Origin: Selaginella moellendorffii
Lineage: Eukaryota; Streptophyta; Lycopodiopsida; Selaginellales; Selaginellaceae
Assembly: GCF_000143415.4 (NCBI RefSeq)
Contig: NW_003314333.1
Location: 372,001-436,000, forward strand
DNA: 64,000 nt
Reading direction: 5' to 3'
Part shown: one piece after another, positions 10,464-23,300 of the stretch
Numbering within the stretch: position 1 is the first letter of the stretch
How the letters are laid out: every line of letters begins with the position of its first letter
Program-made: the position numbers and the translations under genes
The notes under the pieces: generated by a model
Told to the model about the DNA's origin: nothing
What the model saw: only the letters and a program-made list of their open reading frames with translations
Databases searched by the model: none

Positions 10464-12759
10464 TTCTTCTAATCTGGAGGAGAATGACTAAAGGAAAGGT
10501 GTGAAGCCAAAAGCAAGTAGTAAGGGGATAGAACCGAACCATAGGAATCGAAGGGCATGACCAAGGCTGGTTATGCCAGCTGGGAGTGGAGAATTAAGTG
10601 GGGGCTTGAGGGTGTTGTTGCTAGCAACCGTGATGCCATGGAGAGTCTAAAATATGGAATTGTCCATATTAGACTATATGGCAACTAGAAAACTTGTGAA
10701 AAGGGAGGCTTTAGTAAGTTAAGGGACAGAGTTCCTTCAAGGTTCCCAAATACGATTCTAGGTAGTTTAGTACCTAGAAAGGCCAAGTGTAAATGGTTCA
10801 TGGAATGCGTGAAACTAGAGTGGCGCAGTAGAAGCGTGGTCTTGAAGCTTGCTATGAGGCAAGGCTATCAAGGTTAGGGAAGTAGTTCCCGAGTGTTCAA
10901 AGAGAGGGCTTTGAACGAAAGTCAATGGTCAAGGACTTTCATGCTTATGCAAGAACCATGATACAGTGGTCGGAGGACTTGCCAAGCGAGATTGGCAAGT
11001 CGGGGGAACAAATACCCTAGTTGAAGGTGATAACTTCAAAAGGGGGTGGGCCATGGGGCCAAGTATGGAGAAGTCCATGCATGATCACAGACGTGTCAAG
11101 TGAGAGGACTTGGTAATGTGGAGGAACTAAGTTCTTAAGCTATAATCTATAGTGCACTTTAAGTATAAGTTGGTGCACTGGCGTGGGGAGTCACGCCAGG
11201 CATCTAGGGTGATGCTGTCCATAGATGCATATACGGAGGTTGGGTTCGAGTCCCAACCCTCTAGTGCTTGGGTTCAAGTCCCAAATCACTAGGGCGTGGT
11301 GATGGTTTGGAATATGAGGACACTCATATTTCAGTAGTCATGGACTCTCAGTGAGGAGATTGATTTGGGCACACTACCAAGCGAGGGATGCCTCGGAGTC
11401 ATGATGCATGGTTAGATTGCTTAGAGTGAAAGCTTGGCATATCTAACTTGAACACTTTAGTGCAAAGGGCACCAAGGACGTGGTGAATGAGATGGGGACA
11501 CCCAGTCTCAGTTGCTATGGATCCTTGGCCGGAAGGGCTGGCTTGGGCGCACCGCCAAGTGTGGGGGATGCCCCCAGGGTCATAGTCAACAATTTAAAAG
11601 GGTTTGGAAGACTTAGTTCCTATTGGTAGACCTGTTAAGGGGTCAAGATGAGATCACCAAGTGATCTTGTGGCTAAACAAAGACAAGGTCTTTGTTTGGG
11701 TTAAGGAATATGATTCCCAGTTCAAAGTGTTGATTTGAACTATTGATAATGGTGTGGCTTGGTCGAGATGACCAAGTGGGAAGGACAACTAAAGGGAAAT
11801 CAATTGTGCCAATACGATGGTATAGTAAGTTTAAGAAAGTAGTTTCGGGGAGACCCATGGGAGGGTCGCAAAGTTTGGCCATGGACGAAGCCCGTAGCAG
11901 AAATTGCTAAAGAGACCTACTAGGGGTGAGCACCCGCTGGACTTAGCAAAGTAGAGCCTTTGCCATGGAACCAAAAGGATACCTTGAGAATGGAGGTAAT
12001 GATCCTATGTTGCTCAGTGCAACAATCAATGGATAAAAGCAAAAGACTAGTGGCCAAGTGTGGGCCATAGAGTTCATTGGAAGGAATCCAAATGGCAAAG
12101 TTAGGCATGGAACACTAATGTGTTGGATGCTAACGGATTGTGAGAAAGGAAGTGTGCTTCCAAGGATGGATTCCCAAATGCTCCAAGTTGGCAAAGGTGA
12201 AAGCTCCAAGGGAGGGAGTGGCGAAGTAGCCAAAGGATAGGGCCGTGGATATCTCTAGCACAACTTACGATGGCTGGAACTTGGTGCCAAAAGTGGCATA
12301 AAATAGAAAGGAGGACGATGGCACCCTCAAGTGGGGAGCTTTCTAGGATGGGAAGTGAAGTGGCACAATATATGCAGTGAAAGGTGTCAAAGACACTAAA
12401 GAAATTGACTTCGAGAAGTCAAAATTAAAAGTTCCAAGGTGAATTGGTTATGTCAATAGAAGTTGGGACTACTCGAGAATGAGTAGTGGGATTGAGCTAG
12501 AGAACGGGTCTCTAATGGGTTTAGCGAGAATAAACCCAATAAAAGGGAGAGAACCACCTGAGGTGGTCAAATGAGTTTCTATGTTGGAGACACTATGCTC
12601 CTTAGAGGTTGGACAAGGCATGGCGAGCCTTTGATGTCAAACCATTGACAAATATTGGCTAAGTGCCAAGGATGGAGAAGGTAATACATGCTAGTGTTAC
12701 TTTATAAAACGGTTTATCATTTGATAAGGACATCGAACTTCGTCTATGGGTGGTGGAGT

Positions 12760-14197
12760 TGTGAGACACAAATCCCTAAGCCCCAAAGTGGAGCCGAAAG
12801 GGTGCCATGTGGTAGTGGCCGAAGCAAAAGCCAAACGAGCGTAACACGTTTGGACTAAAAGGCTCCGACTTGAAAGGTCAAGAGCGAGAGTGGAACTCCC
12901 AACGGAGTGCTCAAGGAACGAGCATGAAGCGAGCAATAAGCGAGGCTCCAAAAAGGGACCCAAAAGGACCAACACATGAAACGTGGAAGTGTCCGAGATG
13001 GAGTTTGAGAAGGACCCGAGATAGAGTCCGAGGTCGAGACCGAGACCGGGACCGAGACCGAGACTGGGACTGAGACCGAGCCCGAGCCCGAGCCCGAGCT
13101 CGAGCCCGAGTCTAATTCCGAGTCCGAGTTCGAGTCCAAGTCTGAGTCTGAGTCCGAGTCTGAGTCTGAGTCCGAGTCCGAGTCTGAGTCCGAGTTCAAG
13201 TCTAAGAGGGTGAAAGCCCAAAGCGTTTGTCTCCCAGACCCTGGGGGGTTTGGTGAGGTCCAAAAGTATAGTAAAGGGGAGGACTGCAGTGGAGCCAGTT
13301 TTGCTAGGAAAGGCCAGTTTGGCCCAGGAAGGCCAGTGTTGGGTGATGAACTAACCACTGGGAAGTCCAAGACTAGAGTGAATATGGACCGACAAGCAGG
13401 GTAGCTTGGTGAAGTGTTCAAGAGCCGGCTCTAGTTCCCCCGGGAGATCGACTAGCCGATGCTCCCAATCCAAGTGTGGGTGGCACTACCTACTTGGATA
13501 CCTGGTGTGGCTCAATGGAACCTCGCTCTAAGCCCATGGCTAGAGCACCTAAAGGCAGAAGGTGGGGAGAGTACCCACGGGGCTTGCGTAGGGCCACAGT
13601 GTTCCAAAATATTGTCCTAAAGTCCCATACGGGGGAAAGGAGGAGGAACAATCCTCTAGTGTAGTGACTACGGATATGGTCACATGGTGAGGAAGTCTCA
13701 GAGGACAATGGGACTTAGTGGCCGGGCCTACGGGCCTTGATCTAGTGGCAGTGTTGGTGAAAATGGCCATGGACGGAAAAGGGACTTGGCAGAAACTGAC
13801 AAAGGGATGTTGGGGAAGGTTATTCCCCATATCTGTAGGCATCCTAAGGATGCTAAGGAGTGGATCTGGGATGACCACTCGTGGACGGACGGCCCAGTTT
13901 TGGAGAGACGGGATTGTGATGCAAGTGGTATTAGACCACCAATGCGGCAAAGGTGAATGGGCATGGCCTTAGCGTAATGGGCCGATATGTCAGTGGTACC
14001 TTTGGGTGTCGGTCTTGGGAGTGGACACGTGGAGCACTTGGACCAAGTGCAAGGGATGAGTGGCATGAATGCCATTCTCAGGACTAGCAAGTCCCAAGTC
14101 CTGAATTGGACTTAAGGAGGTTGTGAATGAGACTCTTCCAAGTGGTCAGAGGTGTAGTTAAGTGACTAAAGTAGAATGAAAAATTTAATCGCTTACA
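12760..14197 (+). repeat. 3' LTR of family B copy 1
   Basis: Starts TGTGAGACAC and ends CGCTTACA. It aligns with both LTRs of the complete copy at 47688-49409 and 53386-55095 but is shorter (1438 versus about 1715 bases), mainly because the GAGTCC/GAGACC hexamer-like array at about 13015-13205 is shorter. The reading frames in this array (runs of Ser-Glu or Ser-Asp) are repeat artefacts, not genes. The segment GTGAAAGCCCAAAGC at about 13210 is shared with family A LTRs. Confidence 0.85.
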
Positions 14198-15330
14198 AGT
14201 ATGCTTTAAAGAGGATGTTGATCTTCCTTAAGGGGGAGAGAGTGTCATGAATGTGACTGTGGGTATCGAAAGTTATTTATTGGCTAGTCCTTTCGGATAT
14301 TCTTTCTTTATTACCATAATAGCAAGAGGTCGGTATTGTTGGTTCCTTTTTCAAGTCATCTTGTTCAAGTGTTAGTAAACTAGGCTTAACATCTATATTT
14401 AGCCACATGAATATAAGGTAAGAACTTTTATATATTTTTTGTTGAGCATACTCGGCCTGGCTTTTAGTTCTCATTTGCTTTATCTTACACTAGCTTGACA
14501 AGAACCCTCACGTATTGAGATTAGTCCTTCAATATCGCCAGATGATAATTTACTATGTTTATCAAACACTCTTGCTATCATGCTTCATGTGTTAGTCTTA
14601 TTTAGTTCCATTAGCTATTTATAGAAAGTGTCTAGATTTGTTAATTTGGCATATCTATAGAATGTAGAAATTGTCCTAAATATAATGGTATTGATCTCGT
14701 ATCCAAATTTGCAATCTAACACCATTCCATATTTAATAAATTTTCACACTTGTCCCATAGACTAACTCCTGATCCTAAAGGTGATTGAAGGTGAAAACCC
14801 ATGTTCCTTAGGGTTGTGGGTGGTTTTAAATGTATAGTAGGTAGGTCAAACACGTCCGATCAGCCTAAGGCATAGTCTAGCTTCTACTTGCGTGCTTGTC
14901 TTTGTTTTGCATCCGACTTGGGTTTAAGCCCAAATTCCATACCATACTAACTAGTGGAGTATCTATATCCTCGTGTTATACCACCAGTATACTAAAATAG
15001 TGCTAGACTTGCATTAGGATGCTAGAAGCTTTAAGACTATTCTAATATCACTTCATGCTCTTGTCTCTTTGCTCCTTTGGCTAAACAGTTAGAAGTCACT
15101 CCATGTTCTAGTTCCTTTGCTTTTTCGCTACAAACTTGGGAATTTGGCTCCATTCCTTAATTCAATAGCCTAAGGCCCTGAAACTTGGGTTCTACTCTAT
15201 TGTCCTTAAACACGTGGCATGTGATATATATAGCACATAGAAGGTTTATATTCCACTTTATGGTTATCCTATGATAAATCACTATAGGATAAAATTTAAA
15301 AACCATATACACTACAAGAAAAGGGCATCT
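14198..15330. other. AT-rich non-coding region with a possible PPT/LTR junction
   Basis: At 14230-14242 a purine tract AAGGGGGAGAGAG is followed by TGTCATGAATG. This is the usual arrangement of a polypurine tract and the start of a plant 3' LTR, so the family B copy may have inserted close to the end of an older element. I could not find the other LTR or a clear end. No coding sequence is recognisable in the rest. Confidence 0.35.
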
Positions 15331-15599
15331 ATCTAGGCTCACAAAGAGACCACTTTAGCATCTAGAGCCTGAGTATGCTCAACCAGCCCAAACTTGCTGA
15401 CCACTTTATTTAAATGATGACAAAACTATGTTTGTAATACCATCACATGGCAAACACAAGATAAAGCATTTACCACCACATTCAATTTTCCTAGACGATG
15501 CTCAATAAAAAACTCTCTAAATTCCATGAGTTTGACCATGCAACAAGCTTGTCTAATGTTTAACTCCTTTTGTGTGAAAAGATATACAAGAGGTTTGTG
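15330..15599 (-). pseudogene. Gypsy RNase H relic, downstream half (split by giant element)
   Basis: Read on the minus strand from 15599, the sequence gives HKPLVYLFTQKEL and then a decayed connection with NVVVNALS, matching the end of a Ty3/gypsy RNase H domain (HKSL.YLF...ADALSRK). The upstream half of the same domain lies on the other side of the giant element at 39815 onward. The relic is from a lineage different from family A. Confidence 0.75.
15592..15599. repeat. Left target-site duplication of giant element
   Basis: GGTTTGTG, identical to 39815-39822. In the interrupted gypsy sequence (minus strand) this is CACAAACC, encoding the His-Lys of the RNase H HK motif on both sides. Confidence 0.75.
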
Positions 15600-15660
15600 G
15601 AGCGCGGACCATAATTGCGCTTACGAGCTAAAGAGTTGAGCTCACGAGTTGAGCTCAATT
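15600..15660 (+). repeat. Left terminal inverted repeat
   Basis: Begins GAGCGCGGACCATAATTG and ends with TCACGAGTTGAGCTCAATT. It contains a short internal direct repeat of GAGTTGAGCTC and is inverted relative to 39770-39814. Confidence 0.7.
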
Positions 15661-16448
15661 TTCAATTGTAATTTAGTACAAACATTATAAACTTTAAAAT
15701 TTTAAAGTTATGGCGAAACTAATAATTTCATAACTCTCTATATATTATATAGATAAAAATTTTCTAAAGGATACCTCTTGTTCTAATAATTTAAATATTT
15801 ACTACATGCAATGATAGGGATGTTTGTTAGAACATAAAATAAAATATTTGTAAAAAGAGTATTCTTGTCACTTCTTTAAATTTGTATTTTGTGCTTTCTG
15901 GCTAGTAAATGTTAGGTTTGTCAGAATTTTAAAATTATTAAATTGGAATTAAGATTCTATATAAGGATATATAACCATTTGAAAGGAACAACTGTGATGG
16001 TACATATGCTCTCACAATATATTGTAACATCATACACCCGAAAGACTATCATGAAATATTTTTTGAGATGGTAAAGACAAAAATGGTGACTCACAAATAC
16101 TATGGGCAGTATTGCAAAAAGAACCTCGCAAGTATATGAAATGAAAAGTGAAATAATAAAATATTTTTATTAACTATATAATGTATAATTAGTTTATATT
16201 ATTGATAGAGAATAAACATCGATAGCGCTGGAAAATCTAATTAGCTCCAAAAGTTTTCTGCAACTCGGAAATAGTAAGGCTTGCTTGGTATATATGAATA
16301 TCCACTTTAGGATCCTAGTGCAAGATGTTGATAAAGATGTAGTATATATGCTTGCAAGGAGCATATGCCTTCCCATGTTCCTCGTGCTTCGTAAAGTTTG
16401 GACATGTGCAAGAAGGAAAGTCTTGAATGGCAATTGTGTACTCTCCAC

Positions 16449-19400
16449 CTACTTTGTTTTGACTATGTACTCCTTTGCGAGCGCAGTGATGTACTTCGTG
16501 AAGAGAATCTCATACTTAAGTGTTTGAGCCAAGTTTATTTTACCTTGCTTCTGCTTGGAGACGGTATCAATAAATTTAACTGCCTTACCTTTTCTCGTTG
16601 GCCTCCTATGCATCTTTGTAGGAACAGTTCTGGTTTTATCACTCATGTCTTCAACTCTCCTTTCAAGATTGAAACCAAATTTCTTAAGGTTTTCAATCTC
16701 ATCTGAGGTGAACGCAACCCCATTAGCAACTAGCCATTCTTTAGGTACTGCATCAGGTTTAGTCACTATAGTGTCTTCAAGCCGCTTTGTATGGTTGACA
16801 TCAAAGTTGCAGCAATATAACCAACACCATCTTGAAAATCCTGCTTGCTTTCGTTCCCCATGGAAACATGGGGCTGGAACAGAAGCAGACTTGTCACCAT
16901 GGATCCAAGCCCAACACTTGCCCCTTGGAAGCATCCCCACACACCTTACATTTGATTTTGCTGGCACTCGATGGATTGCCCATTGCTTTGGCTCCACGCT
17001 ATAATAAGCAATTTCAACCTGCTGTGATACACTTTCTTCATTAGCCACTTGAGGTGGCTCGGTTCTGGGGCGATGTCTTGGAGCAGAATGATACTCAACA
17101 TCAGGCCTGTGAGAGCTTTTTGCTCCAAGATCCATGCTAACATCTTCACCAGCAAAGGAAATCAACACTTTGAGCGGACAGTCTTCATATCACTAATAGA
17201 AGCCCGAGGAGTGTAGTCCATAGATGTGCCATGGACCACTTCCTCCACTGCAGTTGCCATTGTTCGTGCTGGTGGAGTCACTTTCTTCTTCATCCGATCA
17301 TGTAACATCTCAACCGAAGGTCCTATTCCCATGTATCTTCCTTCCTCAAATGCCAAGGCTTTTGAAGACTGCTCTACAGTGCGTATCAAATCTGATAGAC
17401 ATGCTTCATATAGACTCATATTCCCTTTCCCTGCCTTAGAGGAATGCCAGCTCCAATGTTTACTCTCTGAGAGATTCACAGTTGGGGTGTATGCAAGATC
17501 CTCAAGTGGTTGATCCTTATAAAAAGATGATATTAAAAAGCAATAAAAAGAGAGGGAAAGAAGAAAAACCAACCTGAAAAGAGTGATGTCCCTATTGGAA
17601 CATTTTAACTTCCCACCACCCCAACCACGACTCAAGTTGTGGTAAACAACTTACATTAGTATGGCCATCTTCACGCCACCACATTCAGTTCTCGTTTGCT
17701 TTTGCCTCATGCTCTTCTTTAGAAGGTGCAGCCTGCCATTGTTTGCACAACTCCTTAAATGTTAATTGGAAATCTGGCTTGATAAGGTGGCAGTGTTGGT
17801 TTAGGCTCTGAGCCCAATGGAACTCACAAGTTCTCTCACGACCTTCTAGGGGTTGACTATTCCCAAAGACTTCCCAGACACCATTCCAATTAGCCCCAGC
17901 CCCATCTGCCATGAAACCGTGAAAGTTGGCAGGCTTACCAGTCCACTTCAATACAATGTCGGAAAGGGACTTCCAAAATATTTCCTGAGCCATCTGGTCT
18001 TGTACTTTAAACTCTGCCGTTGCAATTGTCAAGTTACAATGTAGCTTGTGAAAAGCGCAATGTTTAAAACCATTTTAAGATAATGAAAAAAAAAACTACC
18101 TCAGATCATACACATGAGCTCCCATGGTTGTCTAACCCACCACCCGCTCTATATGGTCAAAATGTACCCATGCATTAACAAGGTCACTCGACCCAGACAT
18201 ATCCATTTGGGAAATAAGATCCACACCAGAGGCAGAGCCTATGGTAGACATTTTGAAAACAAAGGGGCACTCTTACTCACTAACGACTTGATCTGGAAAA
18301 AAACTCCCATGGATAAACTCATAGGGATAAGTCTGTTTTAGTTCAAGGATTGAGTTGATATTTTATTGGAGTTTCCCCTCTCGAGATTCACACATCCAAG
18401 ACTTTATCCTAAATAAAACAAAATGTAAAAGAGATATTATTGAAAAGTATGTAATAATATTTTCATACCTCCTAAGGCTAGTTGTAGGTTGCACATGTCG
18501 TAGTAACTCCCGCAAGCTAGCCTCATCCAGTTGAGTATTCTTGTAGTCCAGATCAAGTAAAGTGTTTGCAATAAAATCCTTGAGCACTATTTTTTGAACA
18601 TGCTTTGGAGTTGTAAATGAGTTTCTCACAGTCTCTATCTACACTGCATCTTTGAAATGGTTGACTGAACTCTTTTGTATCCCTTCCTGCATTGGATGTG
18701 TGTGCGTGCTAATATGTACTGCAGCTCTACTAGCCTCTCCATCCCGTGGAAGAAAATAGTACATCTTGGCCCCGCAGATGGCATGACACAATGGAGCATT
18801 CTTGCAAAACCAACACTTGAATCCAACACCAATGGTGTCACAGAGGGGAGGATTGGTTGCAGATCCTTCAAAAAATATGGAGTTTTTACCACACTCTTGA
18901 TTGCATGCTTTATTCACACAATCCAAATACCCACCACAATGAACCATGGACATTGTGTCTTTGAAATGCTAGAAATGTGTGGTCTTGATCTTGCACCAGT
19001 TGTGGACGTCCTGCTTCGTCTCCATCCCTTTTCGTTTTGAGTTGACAAAAGGTGGTAGTTCAAAGAAGATATTGCCATTGTATATAGATGGGAGCTCGCT
19101 AACAGGCCTATGTAGAAAAGAACGAACATTGATAGAGAGGCGAGAAAACTAGAAAGTGTTGCAAACAGCTTGGAATATTAGTGAAGTTGGAGTTTGGAAA
19201 TTCTTGGCTTGCACTGGACTAACATCTCCGCTAGAACTAGAAGAGGAAGAAATGATGACGACTGACTCTTGCTTCACATTCACTTTATCAGGATCGCAGC
19301 CTTGCACTTTGATTGGAGATCCAAAAACTTGAATCTCTTTCGACTTGGAATGTTGCAAATCCCAATGTTGTCCACCTTCACCTACACCCGAAAGAAGAAA

Positions 19401-19562
19401 CTCCGATCGTTCAACTACACCAATGTTATTGCGAATCACAACTTCCAATGAAATAGAACCAAGAGAAAGATCGAAACGTCGGCAAGCAAAACTTTCTGAA
19501 ATAAGACTTTGGGAGAAAGAAAGCAGTGGGTGATCTTGGTAATGCAAAAGGAAGCCCTCCAT
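16449..19562 (-). pseudogene. MULE-like transposase pseudogene
   Basis: This is a minus-strand set of exon-like frames. The N-terminal frame begins at ATG 19562. Next, at about 19110-18640, comes a Cys/His region with CWFCKNAPLCHAICGAKM and later HISTHTHP, like the GCM/WRKY-type zinc finger that precedes MULE transposase cores. A core-like segment at about 18045-17685 has FMADGAGANWN and then CEFHWAQSL, resembling the second catalytic Asp and C..H motif of MULE-type DDE domains. A basic C-terminal part is at 17168-16449. A TAG interrupts the zinc region at about 18970, where CAG would restore it. Exon borders are not resolved. The gene lies just inside the left TIR, so it could have been the element's transposase, or it may be an older insertion. 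Confidence 0.6.
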
Positions 19563-20373
19563 TTTGTTGCCTTTAGGTTTTGGAACTCTGAACTTTTATA
19601 ACGAAATGTCACCTCACATGTGCTATGCCATTATGTGAAAAGAAAGGGCGATTTTATTCTAGGATCTAACATCTAATAATGTTGTTATAATAAATTCTAT
19701 ATGAAGTATAAAGGACTATGTTGTACAATATTAAAAGTCTATATACATTGAATTCAAAAACATGCTCAAATTTATTATATGCACTAACTTTTGGTAGAAC
19801 GGAAAGAAATATCACCTCAAGTATGTGCTATAATATGAAAGATAGGAATGATTTTATTCTAGGATCTATCATCAACCAACTGTTGCCAAACAAATTAAAT
19901 ATTGTACATATTTTCAGTACTTCATTAAAGCTAGAAATCATCACATTCTTCTGAACTCATTTAAATATATTCCATTTTTGTACTACCATCTATCACCTAT
20001 AGTAAATTATCTATATACATTGCTTTGGAAATAACACCTTACAATTTAATAATCTTATATTTTCTGACAATTTTGTACTGTGATCAATTCAACACATGTG
20101 TCTGTGACATTATTTCACATTATGACATAGTCATATTAGAGCACACCTCCATTATTAAATTACAACTCAAAAGGACTTTGTCACGTGATTAAATCTAGGA
20201 CGGAATAGAAATTGTATAGTGCTAGCAAATATTTGCAGAATGCAATGAAGATTTACTGGATCCACGATGAACGGCTGTGATGAAAGTTAGGTTAGGGTTA
20301 GGTCCGCTGCCGGCATTAGGGTTTTACAGAAAGAGATTGGGAGTGACTGCGAGATCCATTGGCATCGAATAGA
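19563..20373. other. AT-rich intergenic region between divergent genes
   Basis: This segment separates the minus-strand MULE-like gene from the plus-strand methyltransferase-like gene and probably held both promoters. I see no specific element in it. Confidence 0.4.
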
Positions 20374-23300
20374 ATGCCACCAAGAGTAAGTTTTTTCTCC
20401 TCCACTCCCATGCCACGCCTAGCGCCCCCGCGCCCACGCCACGCCCAGCGCCGCCATGGCCAGCACTACCGCCCCCACACCACGCCACGCCCAGTGCCAC
20501 CGTAGCCCAGGGCCACCCAGCACCACGCCACGCCCAGCACAGCGCTGCCTAGGTCCGCTGTTGCCATGACGCTGCTGCCATGTCGCCGCTACCATACCAC
20601 TGCTGCCCAGCATTGCCCACGCCAGTGCTGCGTTGCCTAGGGCCACCACTGCCCAGCACCGCCGCTGCCATGCTGTGCCCAGCACTGCTGCCACTGCTGC
20701 CAAGTGCCCGAGCCGGGCATTTGGCCGGGCACTCTTCTTGGGCCGGCCATGGCAGGCCAGTACGCCGGTAAACCAGCGCTAGAGCCAACTGCCCGCACCA
20801 AGTCTGGGCAGGCCAGCAAAGGCGCTTGGGGGCGGGCCGGTGCCCACGCCAAGTGCTTGTGCCAAATGCCCATGCCGGGCATTTGGTGCAAGCCAGCCAA
20901 GTTCAAGTGCCCAAGCTAGGCACTCCGTGTGGGCTGGCAAAGCGTTTGGGGGCCCTGTGCCAAGTGCCTGTGCCGGGCATTTGGCGCGAGCCGGCCAAGG
21001 GGCTTGGGGGTGAACCAGCGCCCACGCCAAGTGACAAGGCCAAGCGCCCACATTAGGCATTTGGTGCAAGCCGGCCTTGGCACTTGGAGGCGGGCCGGTT
21101 CACTGGCAAACTAGGCTGCCCCCAAGTGCCAAGGCCGGTGCGTGCCAAGTGCCCGGCCCGGGCATTTGGCCCGAGCTGGCCTTGGCACTTGGAGGTGGAC
21201 CGGCGCCCGCACCAAGCGCCAAGGCCAAGCGCCAAGGCAAGGTTCTTGGGCGCTTGGCCTTGGCAAGGGCCGGCCAAGGTGCTTGGGGGCGGGCTGGTTC
21301 GCTGGTGAATCGGCGCTTGCACCGAGCCCACACCCTGTTCCCCTCTTCTTATGCATTTATAATTTATAATGAGTTTTTTTTATTTTCAGAAACGGAAGCA
21401 ACTACAAAAGGAGAGGGATGTTAGATCAAAGAGAAGACATGAAGAAGATGAGATCCAGGACAACAATCAAGTTGACCTTTAAATAGAGATTTCCACAGTG
21501 ACAACTCTACCGTCTTTGCAACCAAATAGCTCCAGTCCATATGCACCCCCACCACCGCCATCGATGCCACCACCACCATTACCACCACCACCACCTTCAC
21601 CACCATTGCCACCTCTACCTTCATCACCACCTTTACCACCACCATCATCACCACCATTACCACCACCACCGCCACCATCATCATCACCACCAATGCAACC
21701 ATTGTCATCACTACCATTGCTGCCACAACCACAAATGCCACTACTCTTAACATATTCACAAAATATGGCAAAAACGGAGTAGTGCCCAAGTGTGCCTGAC
21801 GGGGGTGTTGGGCCCGAGTCAAGGGCTAGATCTGATAATGGTGCTATTGGAGGTGTAGCTGAAGCTGAAAGAGAAGTGGAGCTACCTGAACACATTATCG
21901 ACAAGTGCTTCTAGTTTTGAGAACTAAAGAGAAGGCCATTCACACGACTCTGGAGTCTCTCAAGTGGGAAGGCCCGGGAGACATGATCCGAAAAATCCCA
22001 CTATGTCGATTCACTCAGACAAGCGTCGTTCGGTCTGCTTCACTGCACTTCGTCAACATGGACATCTATAGTCTGTACAAATAGAACGGCCTTGGGACAA
22101 ATATAGGTATGTTCCTTGTTTCGGTCTTCAAGCCAGGAACGACAAATACCCTCTCAGTGTCACCAGAAATTGAGAGGGATTGGGATGACATTTGGAAAAT
22201 GAAGTCCCACGAATTTGACATCAAGCTTATGAGCCATTCTGAGACTCAACAATTTGTGGGGAAAATGTTTTATGACAGCTGTGTGGAGTAAGGTATGTTC
22301 TTCCAAGTATACTTCTTATCATAGAATGTTTGTGTTGCCTTCAGCCATTGGTGAAGGTTAAGCAAGATGCATATGCACAGTTGCATCAAGCTGAAAATGA
22401 TCAAGAACTCTCGGAGCATTTAGCTGCAATTGACAAGAAAATCAACAACACAAAGAAGACAAAGGTAAAGAAATTACTTAGTGTGGCTGACTCTCAACGC
22501 CCAAAGGAGTGGTTTGATATTATAACAGAGATTTCTTGTCATGAAAGTAAGTATTGTTTGTGTTTACATGAAGGTTACTCACAAAAGTTATTTCTTAGTG
22601 GGCAAGACTCTAGATGAGATTATTTACAACATCTCAAAGTCAAAGCTTATATATGAGGAATAGATACACATTTTGAACGACCTCAATAGCAAACTGAGGG
22701 AAGGAGAAAAAGGTTTGGACAGTATGATGGAGACTGTGATGAGGAGGACCGTCTACATTTCACAAACTGTATATGAAGGGGAGATGTTTCTAGCCCCTTT
22801 CATAGGGGATGATCCTGAGCAACTTCCATTTAAGGACTTCGTCACCATTGAGCTTACAAAACTTGCAGAGGACTAGCTGCCAAAGAAGGCCACAAGCACG
22901 ACTCCATTTGATAAACAACTTGGCCAACCTTCATGTGTCAAGCGGCTTTCAGGTAACATACAATTTCTCAACTATACTCAATTGTTTATATTCTATTATA
23001 GGTATCTCCAATATAGAGGTGTTCCTCTCGAAACACCAGTATGCACATGACTCCTGAGGCATGGTGTGAGAGATGGAGGCATGTACCTGACAACAATGAA
23101 GTTTCCAGCAGCAATAAAGCGCACTTGTCCTTGGGAATTAGAGATGCCAGATTATGAACCAACCCACCAAGAGGTTGCAAGAGGCAACAATGATGACAAA
23201 GATGATGGCCATGAGAATGTTGACCTTGTTGGTGCCAATGGTGAGCAAAGTGAAGATGCCAGTGAGAACAAGATTCTTCAAGACGAAGTCGAGCAAGAGA

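Larger units (their letters stand above)
1235..14197 (+). mobile_element. Family B LARD-like LTR element, 5'-truncated and interrupted
   Basis: This is a non-coding LTR element. It aligns along its length with the reverse complement of the complete copy at 47688-55095, and the homology starts at about 1235 near TTCCTTAGTCC. The 5' LTR and primer-binding site are missing. The internal part (about 1235-2970 plus 10464-12759, roughly 4.0 kb) contains no gag or pol domain. The 3' LTR is at 12760-14197. A family A gypsy element is nested at 2971-10463. The large non-coding interior between long LTRs fits a LARD-type non-autonomous element. Only one LTR survives, so no target duplication can be defined. 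Confidence 0.85.

Noticed and set aside
20419-21369. Many overlapping open frames rich in Ala, Gly, Pro and Trp on both strands
   Set aside because: Caused by the GC-rich repeat array in a probable intron. No frame is favoured and no domain is visible.
21421-21904. Antisense Val/Met-rich and Gly/Asp-rich frames opposite the proline-rich segment
   Set aside because: Shadows of a (CCA)n tract. The sense frame connects to conserved flanking coding sequence.
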